From Alphaproteobacteria bacterium UBA2966 (GTDB lineage Bacteria; Pseudomonadota; Alphaproteobacteria; UBA2966), in NCBI GenBank assembly GCA_002348365.1, contig DEBC01000170.1:1-15305 (forward strand): a stretch of 15,305 nt of DNA. The letters run 5' to 3'. The notes beneath the pieces were generated by a model. The model saw only the letters and a program-made list of their open reading frames with translations. It did no database searches and was not told where the DNA came from. The position numbers were made by a program, and so were the translations under genes. Shown here one piece after another: positions 1-6,609 of the stretch (position 1 is its first letter; the number at the start of each line of letters is the position of its first letter).

Positions 1-130
1 TGACAGTTCTCATGTCCGAGCTTGGTCCAATCAATATGATTCTTATGGGTATTTGTGGGTGTATCTACCGTTCTAAGGGATTCGAACGCCACATGAATAT
101 CCCTCCCAAACATTGTACGAATTGTGCGAA

Positions 131-158
131 TTGACCTTGCAAATTTTGCTGCTATTTT
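131..158 (+). promoter_or_regulatory. Candidate sigma-70-type promoter for the tautomerase gene
   Basis: A TTGACC box (131-136) is followed after 16 bases by TATTTT (153-158). This is five of six matches to the -35 consensus and four of six to the -10. Transcription would start near 165, about 26 bases before the ATG at 191. No gene is visible in bases 1-190; apart from this candidate the stretch is AT-richer than its surroundings and I recognise nothing else in it. The match is by eye only. Confidence 0.4.
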
Positions 159-190
159 TTTGGCGAACGCAGATTTGGGGAGCGCACAGC

Positions 191-577
191 ATGCCATTCG
201 TCAGAGTAGATATTCCGGAAGGTCTAAGTCGTGAGACAAAGGCGCGAATTCATTCAGGTCTTCACGATGCGATCGCCAAGAGCTGGTTCAAAGAGCATAT
301 CTGGATCGCTATCCGCGACATGTATGCGGAGCCTGGCGACAAGACGGTCTTGTTGTCGTGCGGGGTGAGGCCCGGTCGCGGCCAGGAGGCTGAACGTACG
401 CAGGCCCTGTTTGATTACTCTCTCGCAGTCGTGGAGAAAGAGATCGGCACCACTGCCGATGAATTGATCGTCATGGTGCATGAGTTCGAACAGCACATGT
501 GCATCTCGGGTGGCGGCCAATTGCCGCCGCTGGGCGAGGGTACGCCGGCACTCGAAAAAGAGTTGGAGCCCGCCTGA
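191..577 (+). CDS. Tautomerase-family protein (4-oxalocrotonate tautomerase/MIF-like)
   Basis: Encodes a 128-residue cytoplasmic protein with no signal peptide. The start at 191 is chosen because it places Pro directly after Met (MPFVRVDIPEG), the catalytic N-terminal proline of the tautomerase superfamily, and because GGGGAG at 177-182 sits 8 bases upstream. A longer frame to 113 would bury that proline. The N-terminal half (about 1-60) looks like a beta-alpha-beta tautomerase unit. The second half (about 85-118) could be a degenerate second unit, as in the longer members of about 120-130 residues. Known relatives interconvert keto and enol forms or dehalogenate small acids; the substrate cannot be read from the sequence. 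The gene stands alone and faces the pentapeptide-repeat gene. Family call good, exact activity unknown. Confidence 0.8.
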   Translation: MPFVRVDIPEGLSRETKARIHSGLHDAIAKSWFKEHIWIAIRDMYAEPGDKTVLLSCGVRPGRGQEAERTQALFDYSLAVVEKEIGTTADELIVMVHEFEQHMCISGGGQLPPLGEGTPALEKELEPA

Positions 578-591
578 CGCAGTCGTCAATT

Positions 592-615
592 GGGCCGCCC
601 CGACACGGGCGGCCC
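592..615. terminator. Perfect 9-bp GC hairpin between convergent genes
   Basis: GGGCCGCCC (592-600) and GGGCGGCCC (607-615) are exact inverted repeats with a 6-base loop. The hairpin lies 14 bases after the tautomerase stop and 41 bases beyond the stop of the leftward pentapeptide gene, where a shared bidirectional terminator is expected. There is no run of T on either side, so it is not a textbook intrinsic terminator. It may assist Rho-dependent ending or protect 3' ends. Confidence 0.5.
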
Positions 616-656
616 TAGAAGAACATGTGAACTCCGGATTGCGGTCGAATCCCGCC

Positions 657-1337
657 CTATTGGCACGTCGGAATGGTCACGCCATCAGGGAGAACCGTCT
701 CGGCATTACCACAGGCTTCGTTGAGCTGCGCTTGCGTTAGTTCTTCGGCGCCGGTCAGATTGGCTCCTGAAAAATCTGTTTTCTTGAGAATGGCTTCCAC
801 AAAATTCGCGCCTTGAAGACTGGCTCGTTCGAAGTTCGTCCCGTGAAGCTTGCTACTCTCGAAGGAACTTCCCTTGAGCTCGGCGCGTTTGAAACTGGTG
901 CCCCACAGGTCGCCCTCGGAGAAATCCGCGCCATCGAGCATGGCTTTGTCTAGTTCCCCATCTCGCAGATCCACCCGGCGCAACTTGGCGCCTTTCATCA
1001 CGGCCTTTTCTAGATCGACGCCTGACATCATGGCGCGCGAGAGGTTAGCACCGGATAGGTCAGCTTTCTCGAGGTCGTTCCGGCTCCGGTTTGATCGAGA
1101 AAGATTGCTTCCCGTCAGGTTCGCACCCTTGAGATCGGCATCACGCAGATTGGCCTTGTTGAGGTCTGCGCCCTGCAGATCGGCATTCATCAGATCCGCT
1201 TCGTTGAGATCGCAACTGGCGCACTCGCCCGTTTCTCTCAACTGTTTGACGTCTTCGTCATCGGCTGCGAATGCCGGGACCATCCCCGCCCAGGCAACGG
1301 CCATGACGGCGGCGCAAATTCGAATCAAACCAAACAT
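657..1337 (-). CDS. Exported pentapeptide-repeat protein
   Basis: Encodes 226 residues. Residues 1-24 form a signal peptide with a hydrophobic core and an AFA end, so the mature protein should lie in the periplasm or outside. From about residue 41 to 200 it is a near-continuous series of A(D/N)LXX pentapeptides (for example ADLMN, ADLQG, ADLNK, ANLRD), which fold as a right-handed quadrilateral beta-helix. It ends in a short cap carrying two cysteines (ACGN and PTCQ); another cysteine pair, CASC at 39-42, opens the repeat. The start at 1337 is preferred over upstream codons up to 1493 because AGAGG (1349-1345) lies 7 bases before it and because the signal peptide then begins at residue 1. Some repeats around residues 78-130 depart from the consensus. 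Function unknown; such repeats are structural scaffolds found in many roles. Confidence 0.85.
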   Translation of the reverse strand: MFGLIRICAAVMAVAWAGMVPAFAADDEDVKQLRETGECASCDLNEADLMNADLQGADLNKANLRDADLKGANLTGSNLSRSNRSRNDLEKADLSGANLSRAMMSGVDLEKAVMKGAKLRRVDLRDGELDKAMLDGADFSEGDLWGTSFKRAELKGSSFESSKLHGTNFERASLQGANFVEAILKKTDFSGANLTGAEELTQAQLNEACGNAETVLPDGVTIPTCQ

Positions 1338-1518
1338 GCGATTACCTCTGGTTGGTTTCCACATCCACAAGCCCACGTGTTGCCCACGCGTACCCGGCGG
1401 ATTCGTTTGCCCCACGAGCCATGACTGATACGCCAGACCACACACTACTATCACGCATATAGATAGGGGATACCTATCATTTCGGAAAGTCACTCTTTAG
1501 ATATTGCCGGGGAGACTG

Positions 1519-1878
1519 TCACTTGGACGTGCCTGCCACCCGCGAGTACCCGCGCCCCTGCATGCAGGTCCGAAAGTGCTCTTCGCGCCACTTCAGTTCA
1601 TCCAACTGAACCATGAAGGTTTCGAAGTCGTCGTTGATCCGTATCTCTCCGGTTCTCGTTACGCGAACGTTGAGGAGTGCGAGTCTTTGGGCTTGCCGTT
1701 CTGTGGAGAACTGATCGTGCGCATCCTGAACGGCGTGCGATCAGAAGAACACGAGATCTTCCAGTGCGTCTTCGTGACTCGCTGCAGCTCTTGTCCAGCC
1801 CTGCTCGACGGCGCAGGATGACATCGATAGTAGGCCTGCCAGGAATACGGTCCGGACTATCGAGACCGCGACCGCCAT
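1519..1878 (-). pseudogene. Small putative lipoprotein gene interrupted by an in-frame TGA
   Basis: Reading leftward from the ATG at 1878 gives 45 codons: a hydrophobic leader with a weak lipobox (MSSC, Cys22) and then a polar helix ending LEDLVFF. A TGA follows at 1743-1741. The same frame then stays open for a further 73 codons to a second TGA at 1521-1519. The second part reads like real protein (SHAVQDAHDQF, EIRINDDFETFMVQLDELKW, ending FRTCMQGRGYSRV), with no start codon near its beginning. The whole would be about 119 residues. It starts 4 bases after the stop of the radical SAM gene, so it was probably co-transcribed and coupled, although no clear ribosome site is visible. I read it as a lipoprotein gene stopped by a nonsense change. 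A sequencing error, readthrough or selenocysteine are alternatives. A rightward frame over the same bases (1504-1821) lacks any recognisable feature. Confidence 0.5.
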
Positions 1879-1882
1879 GAGG

Positions 1883-3097
1883 TCAAAACTGGAGCGTCAG
1901 TTGCGTGTCTTCTCGATCGGGCGGGTGGAAGAGTGTGGTGTCGAGTGTGATCTTGCGTTCGTTGAGGCCGAGTCTATCGATAGCCAGTTTGAAGCGTTGC
2001 CCGATCATCTCGGCGAAAGGTCCGCTGCCTTTTATCCGCGAGCCGAAATGAGGATCATTGTCTTTGCCGTTGCGGACGTCGTGAATCAAGGACATGACGC
2101 GGGGTGCGCGGTCCGGGACCGTCTCGCTCAGCCATTCACGGAACAGGTTTTTCACGTCGTGAGGCAGGCGCACCAATAGATAGCTGGCGCTCGTCGCGCC
2201 GGCGTCCCGTGCGACCTGCAGGATGCGTTCAAGTTCGCTGTCAGTCAGTCCAGGAATCACGGGAGACGTCAGCACACCGACTGGAATGCCAGCAGAAGCG
2301 ATTTCGCGTATGGCGTCGAGCCGTCTGCCCGGTGTTGATGCACGTGGCTCCATACTACGGGCGAGACGCCGGTCCAGCGTGGTGATCGAGATCAGAACCT
2401 GCGCGAGGCCCTTTTCAGCCATCGGGCCCAAAAGATCAATGTCGCGAGTGACCAGGTGGGATTTGGTGACAATTCCCACGGGGTGATCACACGCCGCCAA
2501 TAGCTCCAAAATTCCCCGTGTCACCCGGCGCTCTCGCTCCAGGGGTTGGTAGCAATCGGTATTGGTGCCCAGTGCAATGACTTCGCATTGATAGCCAGGC
2601 CGTGAAAGCTCTTTGCGCAGTACCCTGACGGCATCCGGCTTTACGAACAGCCGACTCTCGAAATCCAGTCCTGCCGAAAGGCCGTAATAGCTGTGCGTTG
2701 GCCTGGCATAACAGTAGATACAGCCATGCTCGCAGCCCCTGTACGGATTAATAGAGGCGCTGAACGGGACATCCGGCGATTCATTGCGGGAAATGATGGT
2801 CCGACAGGACTCTTCAGTCACTGATGTTCTCAGTGGTGGTGGAGCCTCGTCTGCGCCGCCCCATCCGTCGTCGAATTTCCAGTTGGCATCCCGCTGAACA
2901 CGTTGCTGGAGCTCAAACCTGCCCGTCGGGTTGCTCACGGCTCCCCGTCCGCGCCGCCCTCCCTCATGTACGGCGGCATCTCGAAGTGTCGGCGCAATCT
3001 CCCGTTCCATCCCTGACAGCATATCCCGAAAAGAGAACGAATCAAGAACAAAGCGGCGGAGACGTTTCTGTTCAGCCGTATCGGATCTTGACGCCAT
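1883..3097 (-). CDS. PA0069-family radical SAM protein
   Basis: Encodes up to 404 residues. The radical SAM signature is CEHGCIYC, with Cys122, Cys126 and Cys129 holding the 4Fe-4S cluster, inside SINPYRGCEHGCIYCYARP. That wording, the RGRGAVSNPTGRFE block near residue 50, and the TKSHLVTRDIDLL and SPVIPGLTDSE segments are typical of the PA0069/Rv2578c group, related to spore photoproduct lyase. Members are widespread, and I know of no settled substrate; DNA repair has been suggested by homology only. No signal peptide, so cytoplasmic. ATG 3097 is the longest start; ATG 3022 or 3010 would still leave the conserved part whole, and no upstream site has a convincing ribosome sequence. It leads a leftward unit with the interrupted lipoprotein frame and is divergent from the amidotransferase gene. 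Confidence 0.88.
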   Translation of the reverse strand: MASRSDTAEQKRLRRFVLDSFSFRDMLSGMEREIAPTLRDAAVHEGGRRGRGAVSNPTGRFELQQRVQRDANWKFDDGWGGADEAPPPLRTSVTEESCRTIISRNESPDVPFSASINPYRGCEHGCIYCYARPTHSYYGLSAGLDFESRLFVKPDAVRVLRKELSRPGYQCEVIALGTNTDCYQPLERERRVTRGILELLAACDHPVGIVTKSHLVTRDIDLLGPMAEKGLAQVLISITTLDRRLARSMEPRASTPGRRLDAIREIASAGIPVGVLTSPVIPGLTDSELERILQVARDAGATSASYLLVRLPHDVKNLFREWLSETVPDRAPRVMSLIHDVRNGKDNDPHFGSRIKGSGPFAEMIGQRFKLAIDRLGLNERKITLDTTLFHPPDREDTQLTLQF

Positions 3098-3284
3098 AAA
3101 TACTGGTCGAAGGCCGGGAGTGAGGGTTCGCGGAACGTCACGGAGGCTGGGCGGCCAATCATGGGGGTGTCAAATTTCATTTTCGTCGGATTCGAACCGC
3201 AATGTGTCTGTCGCGCACGATGAACATTCAAATGGATCTACTGTCTTTGATAGGCTGTCCCACTTGATCTATCAGGACGGTTAC

Positions 3285-4019
3285 ATGCGCATTCTTGTTT
3301 TCCAACATATTCCGGTTGAGCACCCTGGCGTCTTTCGGGACTTCTTCGCTGCCGATGGCCACTCATGGCAAGCGGTCGAACTGGATGCCTTCGAAGAAAT
3401 TCCCGATCTAGGTCAGTTCGACGTGCTTTGGGTGATGGGCGGTCCAATGGATACTTGGCAGGAGGAGGAGTATCCGTGGCTGGTCAAAGAGAAACAGGCC
3501 ATCCGCGAAGCGGTTCTTGAGCGTGGGATGCCGTTTCTGGGTTTTTGTCTCGGGGCACAATTGCTCGCTGATGCGTTGGGCGGCGAGGTTGGTGTCATGC
3601 CGACACCTGAGGTGGGTGTCATGTCGGTGTCACTGACGGGAGATGGGCGGAACGATCCACTCTTCCAAGGCTTTGATCAGAAGATTCAATGCCTCCAATG
3701 GCACTCCTACCGGGTTCATAGAATGCCGGTCGGTGGCCGGGCGCTGTGTGAATCTGATTTGTGTAGCGTCCAGGCATTCGCCGTCGGTGACACGGCCTAT
3801 GGAATCCAGTACCACGTCGAACAGACTCCACAGACAGTGCCCGAATGGGGTGACGTACCGGCTTACCGTGAGGCATTGGAACAAACGCTGGGACCTGGCG
3901 CTTTGGAAGCTCTGGAACGCGAGGTCGCAAAACACCTGCCACAATTCAATACTGATGCAGAACGCCTGTATCGCAATTTTCTCAGCCAGTGCACGACCGC
4001 CTCGACCTCGACATCGTGA
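3285..4019 (+). CDS. Class I glutamine amidotransferase (GMP synthase-like, GATase1)
   Basis: Encodes 244 residues forming a single stand-alone glutaminase domain. The nucleophile elbow is GFCLGAQ with Cys88, and the remaining triad is His177 and Glu179 in GIQYHVEQTPQ. WVMGGPMD (49-56) is the conserved oxyanion region and QWHSYRV (138-144) the usual loop. There is no synthetase domain, so ammonia from glutamine would serve a separate partner, or the enzyme may hydrolyse a gamma-glutamyl compound. ATG 3285 is chosen because AGGA (3274-3277) lies 7 bases upstream and because the beta-strand MRILVFQHI begins there; the open frame running back to 2931 has no conserved content. It overlaps the next gene by 31 bases, which points to a shared operon with the two glycosyltransferase-type genes. 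Confidence 0.88.
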   Translation: MRILVFQHIPVEHPGVFRDFFAADGHSWQAVELDAFEEIPDLGQFDVLWVMGGPMDTWQEEEYPWLVKEKQAIREAVLERGMPFLGFCLGAQLLADALGGEVGVMPTPEVGVMSVSLTGDGRNDPLFQGFDQKIQCLQWHSYRVHRMPVGGRALCESDLCSVQAFAVGDTAYGIQYHVEQTPQTVPEWGDVPAYREALEQTLGPGALEALEREVAKHLPQFNTDAERLYRNFLSQCTTASTSTS

Positions 4020-4684
4020 TTCCAACGTTGAATGCCGAAGAGACACTCGACTCGGTATTGGGATTCCTGTCGGCCGCACGCGATGAAGGAAAGATAGGCG
4101 GCATAATCGTTTGCGATGGCGGATCGACGGACGAGACGGTCAGGATTGCGAAGGCGTGGGGAGCACAGCTCGTGAGGGCAAAGCCAGGCCGAGGGAGCCA
4201 ATTGGCGGCGGGAGCTGCGGCTTCGGGCGCTGCGTGGCTGCTGTTTCTCCACGCAGACACCCGCTTAGGCGATGGATGGGAAACCGAAGTGAGTGAATTC
4301 TTGATCTTGGAGAAATCGCAAGATTGTGCCGCAGTCTTTTCGTTCGCATTGGATGATCGGTCCGCCTCCGCCCGCATCCTGGAATGGCTGGTCAAATGGC
4401 GCTGCAGGCTGGCTGCGCTCCCGTACGGGGATCAAGGGCTGTTGATCTCCCGCAGGCTGTATTCCGAGGTTGGTGGTTATCGTGCCCTCCCACTGATGGA
4501 GGACGTTGAATTCGTGCGGCGGCTCGGTTCCTCCCGCCTCGTGTTTCTCAACGCGACAGCGCAAACCTCGGCGGCACGATATGTGCGGGATGGTTACGTT
4601 CGCCGTAGCACGAGAAACCTGTTCTGTCTGGCCTTGTACTTTATGGGCGTGGCACCAGCCACCATTGCCCGCATCTACCGCTGA
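3989..4684 (+). CDS. TIGR04283-type family 2 glycosyltransferase (arsenosugar-associated)
   Basis: Encodes 231 residues from a GTG start. It is a GT-A fold glycosyltransferase of family 2: DIVIPTLNAEETL at the N-terminus, the nucleotide-binding DGGSTDET at 43-50, a DXD-like HADT at 88-91, and GDQGLLISRRLYSEVGGY followed by LMEDVEF. Its compact size and the C-terminal basic/hydrophobic tail (RRSTRNLFCLALYFMG) fit the family once called rSAM/selenodomain-associated transferase 2 and now arsenosugar biosynthesis glycosyltransferase. That name comes from gene neighbourhood, and no arsM or arsS is visible here, so the substrate is open. It overlaps the amidotransferase end by 31 bases and stops 9 bases before the TIGR04282-type gene. 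The pair with that gene is the usual arrangement. No strong ribosome site is seen, consistent with coupled translation. Confidence 0.85.
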   Translation: MHDRLDLDIVIPTLNAEETLDSVLGFLSAARDEGKIGGIIVCDGGSTDETVRIAKAWGAQLVRAKPGRGSQLAAGAAASGAAWLLFLHADTRLGDGWETEVSEFLILEKSQDCAAVFSFALDDRSASARILEWLVKWRCRLAALPYGDQGLLISRRLYSEVGGYRALPLMEDVEFVRRLGSSRLVFLNATAQTSAARYVRDGYVRRSTRNLFCLALYFMGVAPATIARIYR

Positions 4685-4693
4685 ATCCTGAGC

Positions 4694-5320
4694 GTGCGCC
4701 CGCATTGCCATGTTGTTGTCTTCGCCCGGGCGCCGCAGGTCGGGGCGGTTAAGCGGCGGTTGGCCGCCAAAGTTGGTGATTATGCGGCCTGGAGATTCTA
4801 TCGGAGCGAATCGGACCGTCTGATCTCAGAATTATGCAGGGTCCCCAGCTTTGATTTATCCGTTGCCGTCACGCCGGATAGTTTAGCTCGCAGTAATCGG
4901 TTCTGGCCGCCCGGTGTTTCGTGCATTCCGCAAGGCCATGGTGATCTTGGCGCACGCATGTCGCGAGCGATCATGGCCCATGCACCGGAGCCCGTCGTCG
5001 TCATTGGCAGCGACATTCCCGGATTGACGGCGGCACATGTAGTATCGGCTTTCGACGCTCTGGACGACCATGAAGCCGTAATCGGGCCGGCGCACGATGG
5101 GGGTTATTGGCTCATCGGTTTGAGGCAGCGTCCAGGTTCGACAGGTCTCTGGCGGCCAGGTTTGTTCCGGAATATCCGCTGGTCGAGCCCCCATGCCCTG
5201 GAGGATACAATTCAATCGTTTCCGCGGGCCTGGCGCGTGGCCAAGCTCGACACACTTCGCGATATAGACACCAAGGCAGATTTCGACGTGTTGGGCGGGC
5301 GGCGATTACTCGGCCGGTGA
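4694..5320 (+). CDS. TIGR04282-type transferase (DUF2064, CofC-like, arsenosugar-associated)
   Basis: Encodes 208 residues from a GTG start 9 bases after the previous stop. It has the nucleotidyltransferase-like fold of the DUF2064 family: VVVFARAPQVGAVKRRLA at the N-terminus (the glycine- and basic-rich nucleotide loop), QGHGDLGARM near 80-89, VIGSDIPGL at 103-111 with the metal-binding Asp, and GPAHDGGYWLIGL at 131-143. The family resembles CofC and was formerly named rSAM/selenodomain-associated transferase 1. It normally travels with TIGR04283-type glycosyltransferases, as here. It probably activates or transfers a small nucleotide- or sugar-linked group in the same pathway as its two upstream neighbours; this is inference from context. 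It is the last gene of the unit: the FetB relic read from the other strand ends only 15 bases later within the overlap zone 5306-5320. Confidence 0.85.
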   Translation: MRPHCHVVVFARAPQVGAVKRRLAAKVGDYAAWRFYRSESDRLISELCRVPSFDLSVAVTPDSLARSNRFWPPGVSCIPQGHGDLGARMSRAIMAHAPEPVVVIGSDIPGLTAAHVVSAFDALDDHEAVIGPAHDGGYWLIGLRQRPGSTGLWRPGLFRNIRWSSPHALEDTIQSFPRAWRVAKLDTLRDIDTKADFDVLGGRRLLGR

Positions 5321-5988
5321 AGTGAGGCGATCGAGTCGCAGTCGATGACGACTGTCTGTGAGTCGGTAAGCGGCGCCAAGTACTGCTACGAACGCGCCCA
5401 GCGCCGTGCCGCCCGCGATCAGGAACATGATGAGGATCTGATATTTTACGGTGCTGACCGGGTCCGCGCTGGCCAATATCTGTCCTGTCCCATACCGGGA
5501 AGAGCCACGAGTCCTGTCGCTGCCATGGCATTGATGATGGGCATCAGTGCGCTTTTGAGAGCTGCCTGCGTGACAGGACGTAGTGCATCTGTCCGAGTTT
5601 CGCCCAGGGCCAGCTGAGCCTCGATCGCATTGCGGGAGCTTGCGGCGCCGTTGGTCAATGCATGAAGTCCCAGACTGATGCCAGTCATCGTATTGCCCAG
5701 TACCATGCCCAGAATGGGTATGGCATACCGTGGGTGATACCAGGGCTCGGGATTGAGTTGCGTTGTCAGAGCGAAGATCGTTACGAGGGTTGCAGCAATG
5801 AGCATGCAACCGGTGCCAAGGCCATAAGTCCAGAAGCCCGACAGGCGTCGGTCCTGCCTCGCGGTAATTTCTCGGCCCGCGAATACGATCTTGGCGAGAG
5901 CAGCCAGGCCGGTCCAAAGCGGAGAGACAATTGCGAACAAAGCCTTGAGAACCAGTCCGATCAGGATGAGCTGAACGATCATGCGCAA
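5306..5988 (-). pseudogene. fetB: Remnant of FetB/UPF0014-family ABC transporter permease (5' truncated and frameshifted)
   Basis: Leftward from 5988 (a TTG codon) the frame reads LRMIVQLILIGLVLKALF, then YAIPILGMVLGNTMTGISLGL, IEAQLALGETR and MPIINAMAATGLVALPGM. These are the conserved blocks of FetB (YbbM), the membrane subunit of an iron-export ABC transporter. Right after LPGM, at about 5491-5489, the frame shifts by one base. The expected continuation TGQILASADPVSTVKYQILIMFLIAGGTALG, then RHRLRLDRL, lies in the neighbouring frame to the stop at 5306; the unshifted frame stops at 5446. About 40 residues and the first membrane helix are also missing at the start: upstream there is a TAG at 6018-6016 and nothing FetB-like in any frame up to moaB. 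No ATPase partner (fetA) is in the window. Two independent lesions make loss of function likely. Confidence 0.85.
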
Positions 5989-6060
5989 TGGACGCGTTCC
6001 GAGAGTCTCACGATGCTACGCATTGAAGAAGTCAGCATTCCGGGCTTGGCTCTATATTTG

Positions 6061-6609
6061 TCAGGCTTGGACGGATTCGTGCTCGAGTAAGCGATCCATC
6101 AATTCGACAAAGTTGCAGGGCTTGTGACGATAGTCGAGTTGGGACTCCAGGATGCCGTCCCAGGCATCCTTGCAGGCACCAGGCGATCCGGGAACAGCGA
6201 ACAGATACGTCCCGCCCGCTACTCCGGCCGTTGCCCTCGACTGGATGGTGGACGTGCCAATCTTGTCGTAGGAAAGCATTCGAAACAGTTCGCCGAATCC
6301 AGAGATTTCCTTTTCGAACACCGACTGAAAGGCCTCCGGCGTGACGTCCCGGCCCGTGACGCCCGTGCCGCCCGTCGCGATCACGACGTTGACCTCGGCA
6401 TCGGCGATCCACGAGCCGAGCCTGGTGACTATGGCCTCGAAGTCATCCTTGATGATGTCTCGATCGACCAGGCGATGTCCGGCGGACTGTAGTCGCTCAA
6501 CCAGTACGTTGCCCGACTTGTCGTTGTCGATGGTGCGGGTATCGGAAACCGTCAGGACTGCAATGCCAACAGGAATGAACGATCGGGTGTCACTAGTCTT
6601 GGAGGACAT
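6061..6609 (-). CDS. moaB: Molybdenum cofactor biosynthesis protein, MoaB/Mog family
   Basis: Encodes 182 residues, cytoplasmic, as a single MoCF-binding domain. GIAVLTVSDTRT (15-26) is the first strand and loop. GGTGVTGRDVTPEAF (80-94) is the molybdopterin-binding glycine motif. FGELFRMLSY, SRATAGV and FAVPGSPGACKDAW complete the signature. The family binds molybdopterin, and Mog adenylylates it before molybdenum insertion; MoaB proteins are close relatives whose exact step differs among bacteria, so moaB is a family symbol. ATG 6609 is chosen over GTG 6630 because AGGAG at 6624-6620 lies 10 bases before it. The gene overlaps the end of the upstream transglycosylase gene by 17 bases, suggesting coupled translation rather than a shared pathway. 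No other cofactor gene is in the window. Confidence 0.88.
   Translation of the reverse strand: MSSKTSDTRSFIPVGIAVLTVSDTRTIDNDKSGNVLVERLQSAGHRLVDRDIIKDDFEAIVTRLGSWIADAEVNVVIATGGTGVTGRDVTPEAFQSVFEKEISGFGELFRMLSYDKIGTSTIQSRATAGVAGGTYLFAVPGSPGACKDAWDGILESQLDYRHKPCNFVELMDRLLEHESVQA

Noticed and set aside
850..1428. Long plus-strand open frame rich in Arg and Ser opposite the pentapeptide gene
   Set aside because: Periodic pentapeptide codons keep the opposite strand open; the product is a repetitive shadow with no start signal.
1504..1821. Plus-strand open frame of 105 codons opposite the lipoprotein frame
   Set aside because: Starts with TTG, has no ribosome site, leader or recognisable motif; best explained as the complement of the minus-strand frame.
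3168..3173. Perfect TTGACA box on the minus strand upstream of the radical SAM gene
   Set aside because: No TATAAT-like sequence occurs 15-19 bases downstream on that strand.
3181..3210. tRNA T-arm-like string GGTTCGAATCC on the minus strand (and a weaker one at 77-93)
   Set aside because: Only three base pairs of the T stem form and no acceptor, D or anticodon arm can be built on either side. No repeat of it was seen to support an attachment site.
3587..3632. Short direct repeat (TGGTGTCATG / GGGTGTCATG) inside the amidotransferase gene
   Set aside because: It is coding and the residues match the usual family pattern around the E-G-V segment; imperfect and only two copies.
5989..6060. Possible N-terminus of the FetB relic in another frame
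   Set aside because: All three minus-strand frames were read; none gives a hydrophobic first helix and the same frame holds a TAG at 6018-6016.
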